Numbered from the stretch's first letter, positions 18,095 through 26,700 are shown. The stretch: 64,000 bases of DNA from Syntrophomonas sp. DTU019 (GCA_913757435.1 CAJYDM010000003.1:1-64000), one strand, 5' to 3'. Program-made: numbers and translations. The notes: generated by a model from the sequence alone, not told the origin.

Positions 18095-18832
18095 ATGGCA
18101 ATCATTATTAAACGCCTTCACTCTATAAATGCACTAGGCCATTTGCAATCCGATCAAGAATCCTTCTGTCCTTATATGGATTTAAAAAGCAGAACCGTTA
18201 TCACTGGTTTTTCCCAAAGCGGCAAAACTGCCTTGACTAGACTTTTCAGAGTCTTGGAGCACCGGGATAGTCTAAGCGAATTCCCGGGGGCTGAATATGT
18301 ATTTGAGTTGTCTGATGGAACCCTGGTCAACCAGTCGGCTGATTTAATTCCCCGTATAAGTGTCAAGGTGTTTAATGAGCAGTTCGTTGCTGAGCATATA
18401 AGCTGGGACGAAACAGACCATACCTTTACCTTGAAGGAATCAATCGACATCGATTTGTTTAATGAAAAGATGAGGTTTTTTTCGGGGTGCCAGGATATCA
18501 AGGTGTATCGTGACAAATGGGGTTTTAAATACTGGATTGGAAACGATGCCACCACCGGTGCAACCAAAGCCAGTTTGGAACGGCATCCTTTGGATGTGAT
18601 TAACAAGACCGCCATAGCATTCGTATATTTTGCGGTAAGGTTGCATCAACAGGATATTATTGAAGACAGCGTTATTGTAATTGACGATCTGATCAACCCC
18701 CGGCATTTGGCCAATGTATTTGCCGCTTACCGGTTTGTGAAGGAAGAATTCTGGAACGCCGCCCAGTTGATTATTTTCGCTCATTATCCACTATTCTACA
18801 AACTGATCCTAAATTGGTTCGAAAAAGAGTGA
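18095..18832 (+). CDS. Miniature AAA_13 (RloC/PrrC-type) ATPase-like protein
   Basis: 245 aa. The Walker A motif G-F-S-Q-S-G-K-T (residues 38-45) is followed by A-L-T-R-L-F-R-V-L-E, as in AAA_13 ABC-type ATPases. Other AAA_13 landmarks are V-K-V-F-N-E-Q-F-V, K-T-A-I-A-F-V-Y-F, Walker B V-I-V-I-D-D, and a C-terminal I-I-F-A-H-Y-P-L-F-Y. Two departures stand out: the long coiled-coil insert normally between the two halves is cut to about 100 residues, and the LSxGE signature before K-T-A-I-A-F is replaced by P-L-D-V-I-N. The D-loop and switch His region (S-S-L-D, T-H) are also changed. ATP binding seems likely; hydrolysis is doubtful. The stop codon lies in the first bases of a dispersed repeat. 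The RBS (GAGGAGG, 18070s) is rather far from the ATG. Confidence 0.7.
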   Translation: MAIIIKRLHSINALGHLQSDQESFCPYMDLKSRTVITGFSQSGKTALTRLFRVLEHRDSLSEFPGAEYVFELSDGTLVNQSADLIPRISVKVFNEQFVAEHISWDETDHTFTLKESIDIDLFNEKMRFFSGCQDIKVYRDKWGFKYWIGNDATTGATKASLERHPLDVINKTAIAFVYFAVRLHQQDIIEDSVIVIDDLINPRHLANVFAAYRFVKEEFWNAAQLIIFAHYPLFYKLILNWFEKE

Positions 18833-18917
18833 CAGATGGGGGTGACAGATGGGGACGGTCCTTTTTTGTCTACTTTGAAAAAGTTGACAAAAAAAAAGGA
18901 CCGTCCTCATCTGTCAC
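18829..18917. repeat. Dispersed palindrome, GACAGATGGGGACGGTCC type
   Basis: Arms run from 18842 to 18870 and from 18886 to 18917 with a GGGGACGGTCC core. It is a near copy of the palindrome at 10028-10101 and includes the stop codon of the preceding gene. Confidence 0.85.
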
Positions 18918-19123
18918 ATTTGCATTCATATTGCAAGTTTAAGTTCATTAAGTGGTACGTTCAATGATATTGTAGTATTGTTTAACAGTGGAGCATTTGG
19001 TTGACAGTGATTTAGAATTACTTGAATGTGAAGCATAGAGAGCTAGTGTTATCGTGTTTTATTATAAAAAAACTATATTTGTATTATATTTATATTTTTT
19101 GGGGGGGAAAAGGAGGAAGAATC

Positions 19124-19431
19124 ATGTACAAGATTGCAGTAGTTGGAACAGGCTATGTAGGCTTGGAAGGGGAGCTATGACCTATGCTGAAAACCCGGAA
19201 GCAGCCTTAAAAAGTGCTAATGTATGCTTTCTCTTTACGGAATGGGGAGAGATCCAGGCAGTAGAGCCTATTACATACAAGCGACTCATGAGAACGCCTC
19301 TGGTATATGACGGAAGAAATATATATAACGTAGAAGATATGTATAGAGCTGGAATAGAGTACTATTCTATAGGAAGACCTAATATTAATATTTCTAATGC
19401 GTTTTCTGAAGCTGCAGTAGCTAGTGAATAA
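19124..19431 (+). pseudogene. ugd: UDP-glucose 6-dehydrogenase, internally deleted
   Basis: An excellent RBS (AGGAGGA 19111-19117) and ATG start the Rossmann motif M-Y-K-I-A-V-V-G-T-G-Y-V-G-L. The sequence then jumps straight to the C-terminal domain (L-K-S-A-N-V-C-F-L-F-T-E-W, then P-L-V-Y-D-G-R-N-I-Y-N), in another frame. About 300 residues, including the catalytic Cys, are missing. Ugd would make UDP-glucuronate. This is a deletion relic in the sugar locus. Confidence 0.85.
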
Positions 19432-19600
19432 CAACACTCATTAGGATCGAACCCACCGTTATTAGGGCATTAAAATGAATTACAGAGAAATTTTGAGCAA
19501 GCTGCACGGTAATTGGGATAAATGATTTTTGAAATATACCTATTAAATCCTTTGAGACTTGCAGATGCCATCCTCTAGTCCGTTTGGTTTATGCATCCTA

Positions 19601-19852
19601 AAGTTCAGTTCATGGAACAATCCCGATAAGCTGTCAACAGCGATTGAGTTAATAGAACAGTACACCGACAAAAATGCCGATAAGATTTATAAGGAGTTCC
19701 ACAAGGCCGATATATTAGCTACTTGGGCAGATATCAGCAAGGCCAAACGGCTTTTGGATTGGGAGCCTACGGTTAGCCAGGCTGAAGGGATCAGTCGCTC
19801 GGTTGAGTGGGCTAAGGAGAATTGGGAGTGGGTGAGTACGCTGACACTTTAG
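19601..19852 (+). pseudogene. NAD-dependent sugar epimerase, C-terminal remnant
   Basis: The translation N-P-D-K-L-S-T-A-I-E-L-I-E-Q, then A-D-I-L-A-T-W-A-D-I-S-K-A-K-R-L-L-D-W-E-P, is the C-terminal end of UDP-glucuronate 4-epimerase/GalE-like SDR proteins. The Rossmann and catalytic parts are absent. The preceding bases (19432-19600) show no gene. Confidence 0.7.
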
Positions 19853-20044
19853 TCAATTAGCCATATAAGTCTCCATATGAATGAATTTGGCTTTGGTATC
19901 GTCTCTTATATCCGGCTATATGGCTGGCCTTGAGTGAAGCTGGTTCTCCGGAAATCCGAAGTGATATTACCCTTGTTACGAGGATAGCATTTATGTAGAG
20001 AACTTAGAGAGTATTTAATACAAGGCTTAATGAGGTGACTGATA

Positions 20045-21064
20045 ATGTTCAAAAACAAAACCCTCTTGATTACCGGTGGCACCGGTTCATTTGGCAACGC
20101 GGTGTTGAAGAGATTTCTTGACACTGAGATCGGTGAGATCCGCATTTTCTCCCGCGATGAGAAGAAGCAGGATGATATGCGCAAAACCTTTAAGAATGAT
20201 AAGATCAAGTTCTATATCGGGGATGTGCGCGACCTGCAGAGTGTAAAGAACGCTATGCATGGGGTCGATTACATATTCCATGCGGCTGCTTTAAAACAGG
20301 TGCCTTCCTGCGAGTTTTTTCCCATGGAGGCGGTCAAGACTAATATACTGGGTACGGACAACGTCCTGACCGCAGCCATAGCCGAAGGGGTCAAGAAGGT
20401 GATCTGCCTGTCTACCGACAAGGCGGCTTATCCGATCAATGCCATGGGAATGTCCAAGGCCTTGATGGAAAAGGTGATGCGGGCCAGATCGGCCACGGTG
20501 TCACCGGAGCGCACCTTGATTTGCGGCACCAGGTACGGCAATGTAATTGCCTCACGGGGCTCGGTGATTCCGCTGTTCATCGAGCAGATCAAAAATGGAC
20601 AGGCCCTGACGGTGACCGACCCTAATATGACGCGGTTTCTGATGAGTTTGGATGCCGCCGTGAACCTGGTCATTTTCGCCTTTTATAAGGCTCAGGCCGG
20701 TGATATCATGGTGCAGAAGTCCCCGGCTAGCACCGTGGGGGATCTGGCCCAGGCGGTTAAAGAGGTGTTTGCGGCTGAAAATGAGATCCGCATCATCGGG
20801 ACCCGCCACGGGGAGAAGCTGTATGAGACTCTGCTAACAAAGGAGGAGTATCTGCAGGCCGAGGATTTGGGCGATTTCTACCGGGTGCCGGCCGATAAGC
20901 GCGACCTCAATTATGACAAGTATTTCTATGACGGCGATGTGCAGTTGTCTGCTGCGGAGGAATATACCTCTCACAATACCCGGCGTTTGACCGTGGAAGA
21001 GGTGAAACAGATTCTGCTGTCGCTCGCATTTGTGCAGGACGAGCTGAGGAACTGGAGGCATTAG
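20045..21064 (+). CDS. capE: UDP-GlcNAc 4,6-dehydratase/5-epimerase (CapE/FnlA type)
   Basis: 339 aa, extended short-chain dehydrogenase. The NAD(P) motif G-G-T-G-S-F-G is at residues 11-17. The active-site segment reads S-T-D-K-A-A-Y-P-I-N-A-M-G-M-S-K, with Met in the place of the usual Tyr of YxxxK. It matches the inverting UDP-GlcNAc dehydratases that start UDP-L-FucNAc synthesis, and the two genes downstream are the exact next enzymes of that route. RBS GAGGTGA precedes the ATG. Cytoplasmic. The PseB-type dehydratase of pseudaminic acid synthesis is the main alternative, less likely given capF and capG. Confidence 0.9.
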   Translation: MFKNKTLLITGGTGSFGNAVLKRFLDTEIGEIRIFSRDEKKQDDMRKTFKNDKIKFYIGDVRDLQSVKNAMHGVDYIFHAAALKQVPSCEFFPMEAVKTNILGTDNVLTAAIAEGVKKVICLSTDKAAYPINAMGMSKALMEKVMRARSATVSPERTLICGTRYGNVIASRGSVIPLFIEQIKNGQALTVTDPNMTRFLMSLDAAVNLVIFAFYKAQAGDIMVQKSPASTVGDLAQAVKEVFAAENEIRIIGTRHGEKLYETLLTKEEYLQAEDLGDFYRVPADKRDLNYDKYFYDGDVQLSAAEEYTSHNTRRLTVEEVKQILLSLAFVQDELRNWRH

Positions 21065-21066
21065 TT

Positions 21067-22176
21067 TTGAAAATACTTGTTACCGGTGCTAATGGGTTTG
21101 TGGGCAGGAATATCATAGCTGAATTGCGCAACCGGGGTTACAGCGATATCTATCCCTTTGACCTGGATACTGATCCTGCCCTGCTGGACAGATATACCGG
21201 GGATTGTGAGTTCGTATTCCACCTGGCCGGGGTCAACCGCCCGTCAGAGACCTGGGAGTTCATGGCGGGAAATCGCGGTTTTACCGCACAGTTGTTGAAT
21301 TCGCTGAAGAATAACCGTAACCCCTGCCCGGTTTTGATGAGCTCATCTATACAGGCTAGACTCGACAACCCTTACGGTCAGAGCAAGAAGGCCGGCGAAG
21401 ACCTGCTGTTCGCTTATGGCCAGGCCAGCGGGGCTAGAGTCCTTATATATCGCCTCCCAAATGTTTTCGGCAAATGGTGCCGCCCCAATTATAACAGCGC
21501 GGTGGCTACGTTCTGCCACAATATCGCCCGTGATCTTCCTATTACAGTGAATGACCCTGGGGTGGTATTGAACCTGGTTTACATAGACGATGTGGTCGAT
21601 GAGTTTATAAAGGCATTGAGCGGCAATGAGACCAGGCACGGGGATTTCTGCTCGGTGCCGACCGTTTATACCGTCAAACTGGGAGAGATTGCGGAACTGA
21701 TATATTCATTTAAGAAGAGCCGCAAAGATCTTGCTATTCCTAATATGGCCGATGGCTTCACCAAAAAACTCTATGCCACTTACCTGAGCTACTTGCCGAT
21801 TGATCAGTTCAGCTATCCGCTAAAGATGAACGTTGATGATCGCGGCAGCTTCACTGAGATGATACGCACCCCGGATAGAGGTCAGGTGTCGGTCAACATA
21901 AGCAGGCCGGGGATTACTAAGGGCAATCACTGGCACCACACCAAGAATGAGAAGTTTCTGGTGGTCAGCGGGACCGGGGTAATTCGTTTCCGCAAAGTGG
22001 ACTCCTCTGAGGTTATTGAGTATAGGGTCAGCGGGGAAAAGCTAGAGGTAGTGGATATCCCGCCGGGCTACACCCACAATATCGAGAACCTGGGCGACAC
22101 GGATATGGTGACTATTATGTGGGCTAATGAGCCGTTTGATCCGGAGAGGCCGGATACGTACTTTTTGGGGGTTTAA
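21067..22176 (+). CDS. capF: CapF: SDR-cupin bifunctional enzyme of UDP-L-FucNAc synthesis
   Basis: 369 aa, the same length as Staphylococcus CapF. The N-terminal Rossmann domain (V-T-G-A-N-G-F-V-G-R-N) reduces the C4 keto group. The C-terminal cupin (from about residue 255) has G-N-H-W-H-H-T-K-N-E-K-F, the metal-binding His/Glu cluster of the epimerase domain. The start is TTG at 21067, with GGAGG at 21054-21058, two bases after the capE stop. Its stop codon lies in the first heptad of the phased repeat array that separates it from capG. Confidence 0.92.
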   Translation: MKILVTGANGFVGRNIIAELRNRGYSDIYPFDLDTDPALLDRYTGDCEFVFHLAGVNRPSETWEFMAGNRGFTAQLLNSLKNNRNPCPVLMSSSIQARLDNPYGQSKKAGEDLLFAYGQASGARVLIYRLPNVFGKWCRPNYNSAVATFCHNIARDLPITVNDPGVVLNLVYIDDVVDEFIKALSGNETRHGDFCSVPTVYTVKLGEIAELIYSFKKSRKDLAIPNMADGFTKKLYATYLSYLPIDQFSYPLKMNVDDRGSFTEMIRTPDRGQVSVNISRPGITKGNHWHHTKNEKFLVVSGTGVIRFRKVDSSEVIEYRVSGEKLEVVDIPPGYTHNIENLGDTDMVTIMWANEPFDPERPDTYFLGV

Positions 22177-22271
22177 CAGTGGTTGAACGGTAGTTTAACA
22201 TGGTTTAACATGGTTAAACCATGGTTAAACAACATTAAACAACCGTTAAACAATGTTAAACCACGTTAAAC
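22171..22271. repeat. Helically phased array of ten GTTTAAC/GTTAAAC heptads
   Basis: Heptads begin at 22171, 22182, 22193, 22203, 22213, 22224, 22234, 22245, 22255 and 22265, a mean step of 10.4 bp. The first four read GTTTAAC (one GTTGAAC) and the last six GTTAAAC (one ATTAAAC), the reverse complement, so the whole array is also an inverted repeat. It fills the capF-capG gap. Confidence 0.9.
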
Positions 22272-22307
22272 CATATTGGACCATGTTTTAAGCGGGAGGT
22301 TGTCTTA

Positions 22308-23432
22308 ATGCATAAATTACGACTGATGACCATAATAGGAACCAGGCCAGAGATCATCCGCCTGTCCGAGGTTATTAAGAAAGCGGATAAGTATTTCGAG
22401 CATGTGCTGGTGCATACCGGGCAGAATTGGGATTATACCCTCAACCAGATTTTTTTCAAAGATTTGGGCTTGAGGGAACCGGATCATTACCTGGACGCGG
22501 TGGGCGAGGATCTGGGTGAGACCATTGGAAACATCATTGCGAGGAGCTACCGGCTGATAGGTGATGTGAAGCCTGATGCCCTATTGATATTGGGTGATAC
22601 CAACTCGGCATTGTCAGCCATAGCCGCCAAGAGGCTGAAGGTGCCGATTTTCCATATGGAGGCCGGTAACCGTTGTTTTGACGAGAATCTGCCCGAGGAG
22701 ACCAATCGGCGCATCGTTGATCATATTGCCGATGTGAATTTGTGCTATAGCGAGCATGCCCGGCGCTATTTGAATTATGAGGGAGTGGCTAAGGAGCGGA
22801 CTTTTGTGACCGGCTCTCCGATGGCCGAGGTGTTAAACGCCAATATAGATAAGATTTTACACAGCAAGATCTTGGATGATTTGGGATTGGAACCAGGCCG
22901 CTACATCCTGCTCTCTGCTCACCGGGAGGAGAATATCGACCTGGAGAAAAACTTTTTTGCTCTGATGGAGGCAGTTAATGCCATGGCCGAAAAATATGAT
23001 ATGCCAGTCATCTACAGCACCCATCCCCGCAGCGCAAAATTCATCGAGCAGCGCCAGTTTAAATTCCACCCTCTGGTAAAAAGTCTAAAGCCTTTCGGTT
23101 TTTCTGATTACAACCACCTGCAGCTGCATGCTTTCTGTGTAGTATCAGACAGCGGGACCCTGCCGGAGGAAGCCTCATATTTCAAGTTCCCGGCGGTGTG
23201 TGTGCGCACCAGCACCGAGCGCCCCGAGGCCTTGGATAAGGGGAATTTTGTATTGGGTGGTTTGAGCGCGGTCGAATTACTGCAAGCCGTGGATCTGGCA
23301 GTTGCCACAGGCCAGAACGGTGACCTGGGAGCAGATGTCCCCGACTATGTGGACGAAAATGTCAGCACCAAGGTGGTTAAGATAATTCAAGGCTATACGG
23401 GGATCGTTAATCGCAGGGTTTGGGGGAAGTAG
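22308..23432 (+). CDS. capG: UDP-N-acetylglucosamine 2-epimerase family (CapG/FnlC type)
   Basis: 374 aa, the length of CapG. Non-hydrolysing UDP-GlcNAc 2-epimerase fold, with T-I-I-G-T-R-P-E-I-I-R at the N-terminus, H-T-G-Q-N-W-D, H-M-E-A-G-N-R, E-E-T-N-R-R-I-V-D, S-A-H-R-E-E-N and D-S-G-T-L-P-E-E in order. In the capEFG context it makes UDP-L-FucNAc from UDP-L-PneNAc by C2 epimerisation. RBS GGGAGG lies before ATG 22308. The product is a capsule or surface-glycan precursor. Confidence 0.92.
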   Translation: MHKLRLMTIIGTRPEIIRLSEVIKKADKYFEHVLVHTGQNWDYTLNQIFFKDLGLREPDHYLDAVGEDLGETIGNIIARSYRLIGDVKPDALLILGDTNSALSAIAAKRLKVPIFHMEAGNRCFDENLPEETNRRIVDHIADVNLCYSEHARRYLNYEGVAKERTFVTGSPMAEVLNANIDKILHSKILDDLGLEPGRYILLSAHREENIDLEKNFFALMEAVNAMAEKYDMPVIYSTHPRSAKFIEQRQFKFHPLVKSLKPFGFSDYNHLQLHAFCVVSDSGTLPEEASYFKFPAVCVRTSTERPEALDKGNFVLGGLSAVELLQAVDLAVATGQNGDLGADVPDYVDENVSTKVVKIIQGYTGIVNRRVWGK

Positions 23433-23524
23433 AAACCTGCTCGATCGGAGCTTCGAGCGGAGCACTGTAGCGGCCATTGAGTGGTATCGGGAGAGTTTGT
23501 AGTGAGCTGTATGGATATTGAAAT

Positions 23525-24166
23525 ATGAAGAACCCCAAGAAACTTTTTATTACCTTAGCCATTATATTGGCTGTAATACTTTTGGGCAGATTATCTTTAC
23601 CTGCATTGGGCACTTATCTGGTAGCACAGGATGAACCACAGCAAAGCGATATCATTGTCCTACTCATGGGAAGCGGCCCGGATCGGATGCTTGGCGCGGT
23701 GGATCTTTATAAGCAGGGGTATGCTGACGAAATAGTGATGGCCAGAAATATGGTTAGTGGCTATGATCTGGTTGTGAGTCAAGGGATTAAAATTCCGCAT
23801 GATACCGGCATTGCTAAGGAAGTGGCGGTGCAGATGGGAGTACCGGCAAAAAAGATAATTATCCTGCCCGGTGATGCATCAAGCACCCTGGATGAAGCGA
23901 TAGCGGTGAGGGAATACCTGAAGAGCGAGTCAGGTATAGATTCTTTAATTATTGTGACTTCTAAATCACATTCCGGGCGGGCAAAGAAGATTTTTGATAA
24001 AGCAATGAATTCCCTAGATAGGGAAATAAGGGTCATATCTTGCCCCACAAGGTATGATAATTTTAATGCCGAGAGATGGTGGCAAAACCGAGAGGATTTG
24101 GAAAGGGGAGCTTTGGAGTATTTGAAATTGTTTTACTTTTTCGTAAGGGGGCAATTTGAGCTGTAA
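23525..24166 (+). CDS. YdcF/DUF218-family membrane-anchored protein
   Basis: 213 aa. One N-terminal membrane anchor (residues 7-30) is followed by a DUF218 domain (about 40-200), with D-I-I-V-L-L-M-G-S-G near the start and the conserved middle block S-S-T-L-D-E-A and T-S-K-S-H. The family includes SanA/ElyC-type proteins linked to envelope polysaccharide handling. A broken copy of its C-terminus lies at 9798-9949. It is probably in one transcription unit with capEFG; the gap of 92 bp has no terminator. Confidence 0.8.
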   Translation: MKNPKKLFITLAIILAVILLGRLSLPALGTYLVAQDEPQQSDIIVLLMGSGPDRMLGAVDLYKQGYADEIVMARNMVSGYDLVVSQGIKIPHDTGIAKEVAVQMGVPAKKIIILPGDASSTLDEAIAVREYLKSESGIDSLIIVTSKSHSGRAKKIFDKAMNSLDREIRVISCPTRYDNFNAERWWQNREDLERGALEYLKLFYFFVRGQFEL

Positions 24167-24255
24167 GTAGAGCGGGGGCGAGCCACCAAGTTCTAATAAC
24201 CAATCCTTTCCAGCAGCATACGATATAACAAATCTGCTTAAAGAGGGGAACGGTT

Positions 24256-25030
24256 GTGAATTACCGGGTATGTTTTACAGCCTATCTGCGGCGTCACGGG
24301 CGCAGGGAATCCACGGTGAGGATTTATATTCGAGCTTTGGATGAGTTCTGTAAATATAGTGAACGCGCGGGAAGGCGTTTGTCCATGCAGGCTCGGTTAA
24401 GGCCAGAACAGGTGGAATTATATAAACAATATCTGTTGCGTGAAAGGGGGCCTGCGGCCAGCGACGGTAAATCAGCGTCTGTCGGCTTTGTCGGCCTTTG
24501 CACGTTTTCTGATCTACCGGGGCATCTTAAGCGGCAACCCCCTGGAGCTTATAAGCCGGGTAGGGAGAGCGTCGCGTAACCCGGCTGCCGTGAAATCGTC
24601 GTGGGAAGATGTTCAACGGGTTCGTGCCCAGGTTCACAGCGATATGCTCAATTTACGCGACCGGGCAATAATTGAGCTGCTATACGCCGGATTGACGGTG
24701 CGGGAATTGTGCAGTTTGAGGTATGACCGGCTCTGGAGCCCGGATAACAGCAGGCTTACGGTAGGGGAGCGAGTGGTGACGCTTCATGCCCGGGCTTGTT
24801 TGGCCTTGGCGCATTATTTGATCTTAAGGCCTATTTTAAAGGGCTGCTATCTAATGGTGGGAAACGGAGCGGAGAATGCTCTTAAACGCAGTAGTGTTTA
24901 CAGCACGGTGCGGCGTTTAGCCAGGCTAGCCGGGGTGAGGGTAAAGGTTAAAGACCTGCGCCAAGGCCGTTATATAGCCGAGGTGTTAGGTTTCAGCCCG
25001 GTATTTATTGCTGCTGGCGTGGCGGCATAA
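24256..25030 (+). pseudogene. Tyrosine recombinase/integrase, frameshifted and catalytically degenerate
   Basis: The GTG start at 24256 gives a SAM-like core-binding domain (S-T-V-R-I-Y-I-R-A-L-D-E-F). The frame breaks near 24446 in the run GAAAGGGGG and continues in the next frame as L-R-P-A-T-V-N-Q-R-L-S-A-L-S-A-F through a catalytic-domain fold. The key residues are gone: G-L-T-V-R-E-L has Thr where Arg I should be, the H-x-L-R-H box is D-L-R-Q-G-R, and no Tyr occurs in the final segment. It is an inactive relic, or a DNA-binding protein made by frameshifting; the first is likelier. Confidence 0.7.
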
Positions 25031-25118
25031 AGAACGGGATATACTCATCATGGTTTAAGGGATGGTTTTCCGAACGGTCGCCTGACATAGGCTTTTCGGC
25101 AATTTAGCCAGGCGTTAT

Positions 25119-25170
25119 AAGGGGACAGGTAGTTGTGTAACTATGACGTTACACAACCACCTGTCCCTTT
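25119..25170. terminator. Long hairpin of GGGGACAGGT type (terminator or dispersed palindrome)
   Basis: Arms at 25119-25141 and 25148-25169 pair almost perfectly (one mismatch) around a six-base loop, and three Ts follow. It ends the sugar locus. Confidence 0.75.
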
Positions 25171-25270
25171 GTTATGTCGCTTCCTTTTATTAGATGCAGT
25201 GGTAAAAAGGCTGGTTCATGTCAAATAAAGGCAACCGGAATATACTACATTAGGAAAGGAGTGATAAAAC

Positions 25271-25957
25271 ATGCATAAAAGGCCGAGCTGTGATTCAGAG
25301 CGAGACCTTATAGTTAAACCGGAATGTAATCCTATAAACAACATAAACAATCAGATAACCGTATTCACTAAAGAGCAAGAAAGATGTATGCCGCCAGCCT
25401 GTTGCTGCGCAACCGGAGAGCTGATTAGAAATGGGGGTTTTGAGATCCCCGGCTTTACAGCCGGCGTACCATTTGCCGATTGGACATCTCAAGCTGCTCC
25501 CGAATCACGTGTGGTCAGAACCAACACTAATGTTTTCCAGGGCTGCTACGCAGCCAGCATTGAGACCAATGTTATACAAGACCCTATAACCAGGTCAGTG
25601 CGGCTTTTCCAACCTGTTCTTGTGACACCTGGATGTCTGTACAGGCTGACATTCGCCGAAAAATTAATCACGCCAGGTACTCTTGACAGCGCCCTGCCAA
25701 CCCTTATTGCGAAAGTCATTTATGTCTACCAGGGCTCTGCATTCGAACTTTTAACTCACACTATTCAAAAATCCAGAGCAGATGCGAAATATAACCTTCA
25801 CATCGCCGCGGCCAAGATTCCCGTACCCTGTAATATATCCGGAGTTATAGTGCGGTTTGAATTCTTTTTACCTGGTTTCGGAGGCGCGGTATGGAATTTG
25901 GATGCTGTGTCATTGCGAACCATTTCCAAGACTTCTGCCTGCTGCTGTAAGGAGTGA
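25271..25957 (+). CDS. Beta-sandwich (NTTRR-F1-like) Cys-rich protein, copy A
   Basis: 228 aa. A polar N-terminus and a Cys cluster (P-P-A-C-C-C-A-T-G-E-L) lead into one domain that begins L-I-R-N-G-G-F-E-I-P-G. It has V-T-P-G-C-L-Y-R-L-T-F-A-E in the middle and W-N-L-D-A-V-S-L-R near the end, then C-C-C-K-E. This pattern resembles galactose-binding-like jelly rolls and the NTTRR-F1 domain of Firmicutes surface proteins. No signal peptide is visible. It is the first gene of a tandem family and the near twin of 28246-28929. RBS AAAGGAG lies before ATG 25271. Spore-coat or surface use is only a guess. Confidence 0.75.
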   Translation: MHKRPSCDSERDLIVKPECNPINNINNQITVFTKEQERCMPPACCCATGELIRNGGFEIPGFTAGVPFADWTSQAAPESRVVRTNTNVFQGCYAASIETNVIQDPITRSVRLFQPVLVTPGCLYRLTFAEKLITPGTLDSALPTLIAKVIYVYQGSAFELLTHTIQKSRADAKYNLHIAAAKIPVPCNISGVIVRFEFFLPGFGGAVWNLDAVSLRTISKTSACCCKE

Positions 25958-25962
25958 TTGAT

Positions 25963-26613
25963 ATGATGATAAGAAAACCGCGGATAAACCCGCTTTACAG
26001 AAACTATGGCGTATATGGAACCGTTTCACCCAGCAGAGAGAAGTGCATTCCGCCAGCCTGTTTTTGCGAAAGAGGAGAACTGCTTAAAAACGGGGGATTT
26101 GAAACCCTCAGCCCAAACCCCTTCGAGTTGTTTGCTGGCTGGATATTACAAAGCCGGACCCTGGATATAGGTCTGACCCAAGCTACCGTAAATGTATACC
26201 AGGGCAATTCCGCCGCAAGCGTCCAGACAACCGCGCCGCCGGTGGTAGGGGTTTCAATCCTGGTTCTGCGGCAGTATGTTGATGTGACGCCCGGCTGCCT
26301 GTACAGATTGAAGTTTGCTGAAAGAATGGTAACTTTCGTCGGGGATGACGGCCACCTGCCACTGCTGGTAGCCAGGGTCGTTTACCTGGACAGAAACTTA
26401 AATGAATACGAGCTTTTAAATATCCCTATTCAAAAGACCGCAGCAGATACAGAATACAACCTTCACGAACAGACTACCAACCTTCCCGTGCCCTGTGACG
26501 TGCCAGGAATTGTTGTGCAGTTCAGCTTCTATATAACGGATGCCCCAGGCTCGGTGTGGAATCTGGATGCCGTCTCGCTGCAGTCGGTTGCGCGGATTTC
26601 CGCCTGCTGCTGA
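25963..26613 (+). CDS. Beta-sandwich (NTTRR-F1-like) Cys-rich protein, copy B
   Basis: 216 aa, same domain plan as copy A: C-I-P-P-A-C-F-C-E-R-G-E-L-L-K-N-G-G-F-E, then V-T-P-G-C-L-Y-R-L-K-F-A-E, then W-N-L-D-A-V-S-L and a terminal C-C. The ATG at 25963 is chosen because AAGGAG (25949-25954) is well spaced; a GTG at 25954 overlaps copy A. It is the twin of 28935-29585. It probably forms a transcription unit with copy A. Confidence 0.75.
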   Translation: MMIRKPRINPLYRNYGVYGTVSPSREKCIPPACFCERGELLKNGGFETLSPNPFELFAGWILQSRTLDIGLTQATVNVYQGNSAASVQTTAPPVVGVSILVLRQYVDVTPGCLYRLKFAERMVTFVGDDGHLPLLVARVVYLDRNLNEYELLNIPIQKTAADTEYNLHEQTTNLPVPCDVPGIVVQFSFYITDAPGSVWNLDAVSLQSVARISACC

Positions 26614-26700
26614 AAAGTCTAAGGAAGCCTTTAAAGGGCAAAAGTCGGTGAAGGTTTATCCATGCATATGGTCAATGATGAGTAGAAAGGAGTGTCGGAT

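Noticed and set aside
20045-21064. Pseudaminic acid PseB
   Set aside because: The active-site segment and the capF/capG partners fit the CapE/FnlA branch; no pseC-pseI genes are present.
22171-22271. CRISPR-like array
   Set aside because: Units are 7 bp with 3-4 bp gaps and no unique spacers; no cas genes are nearby.
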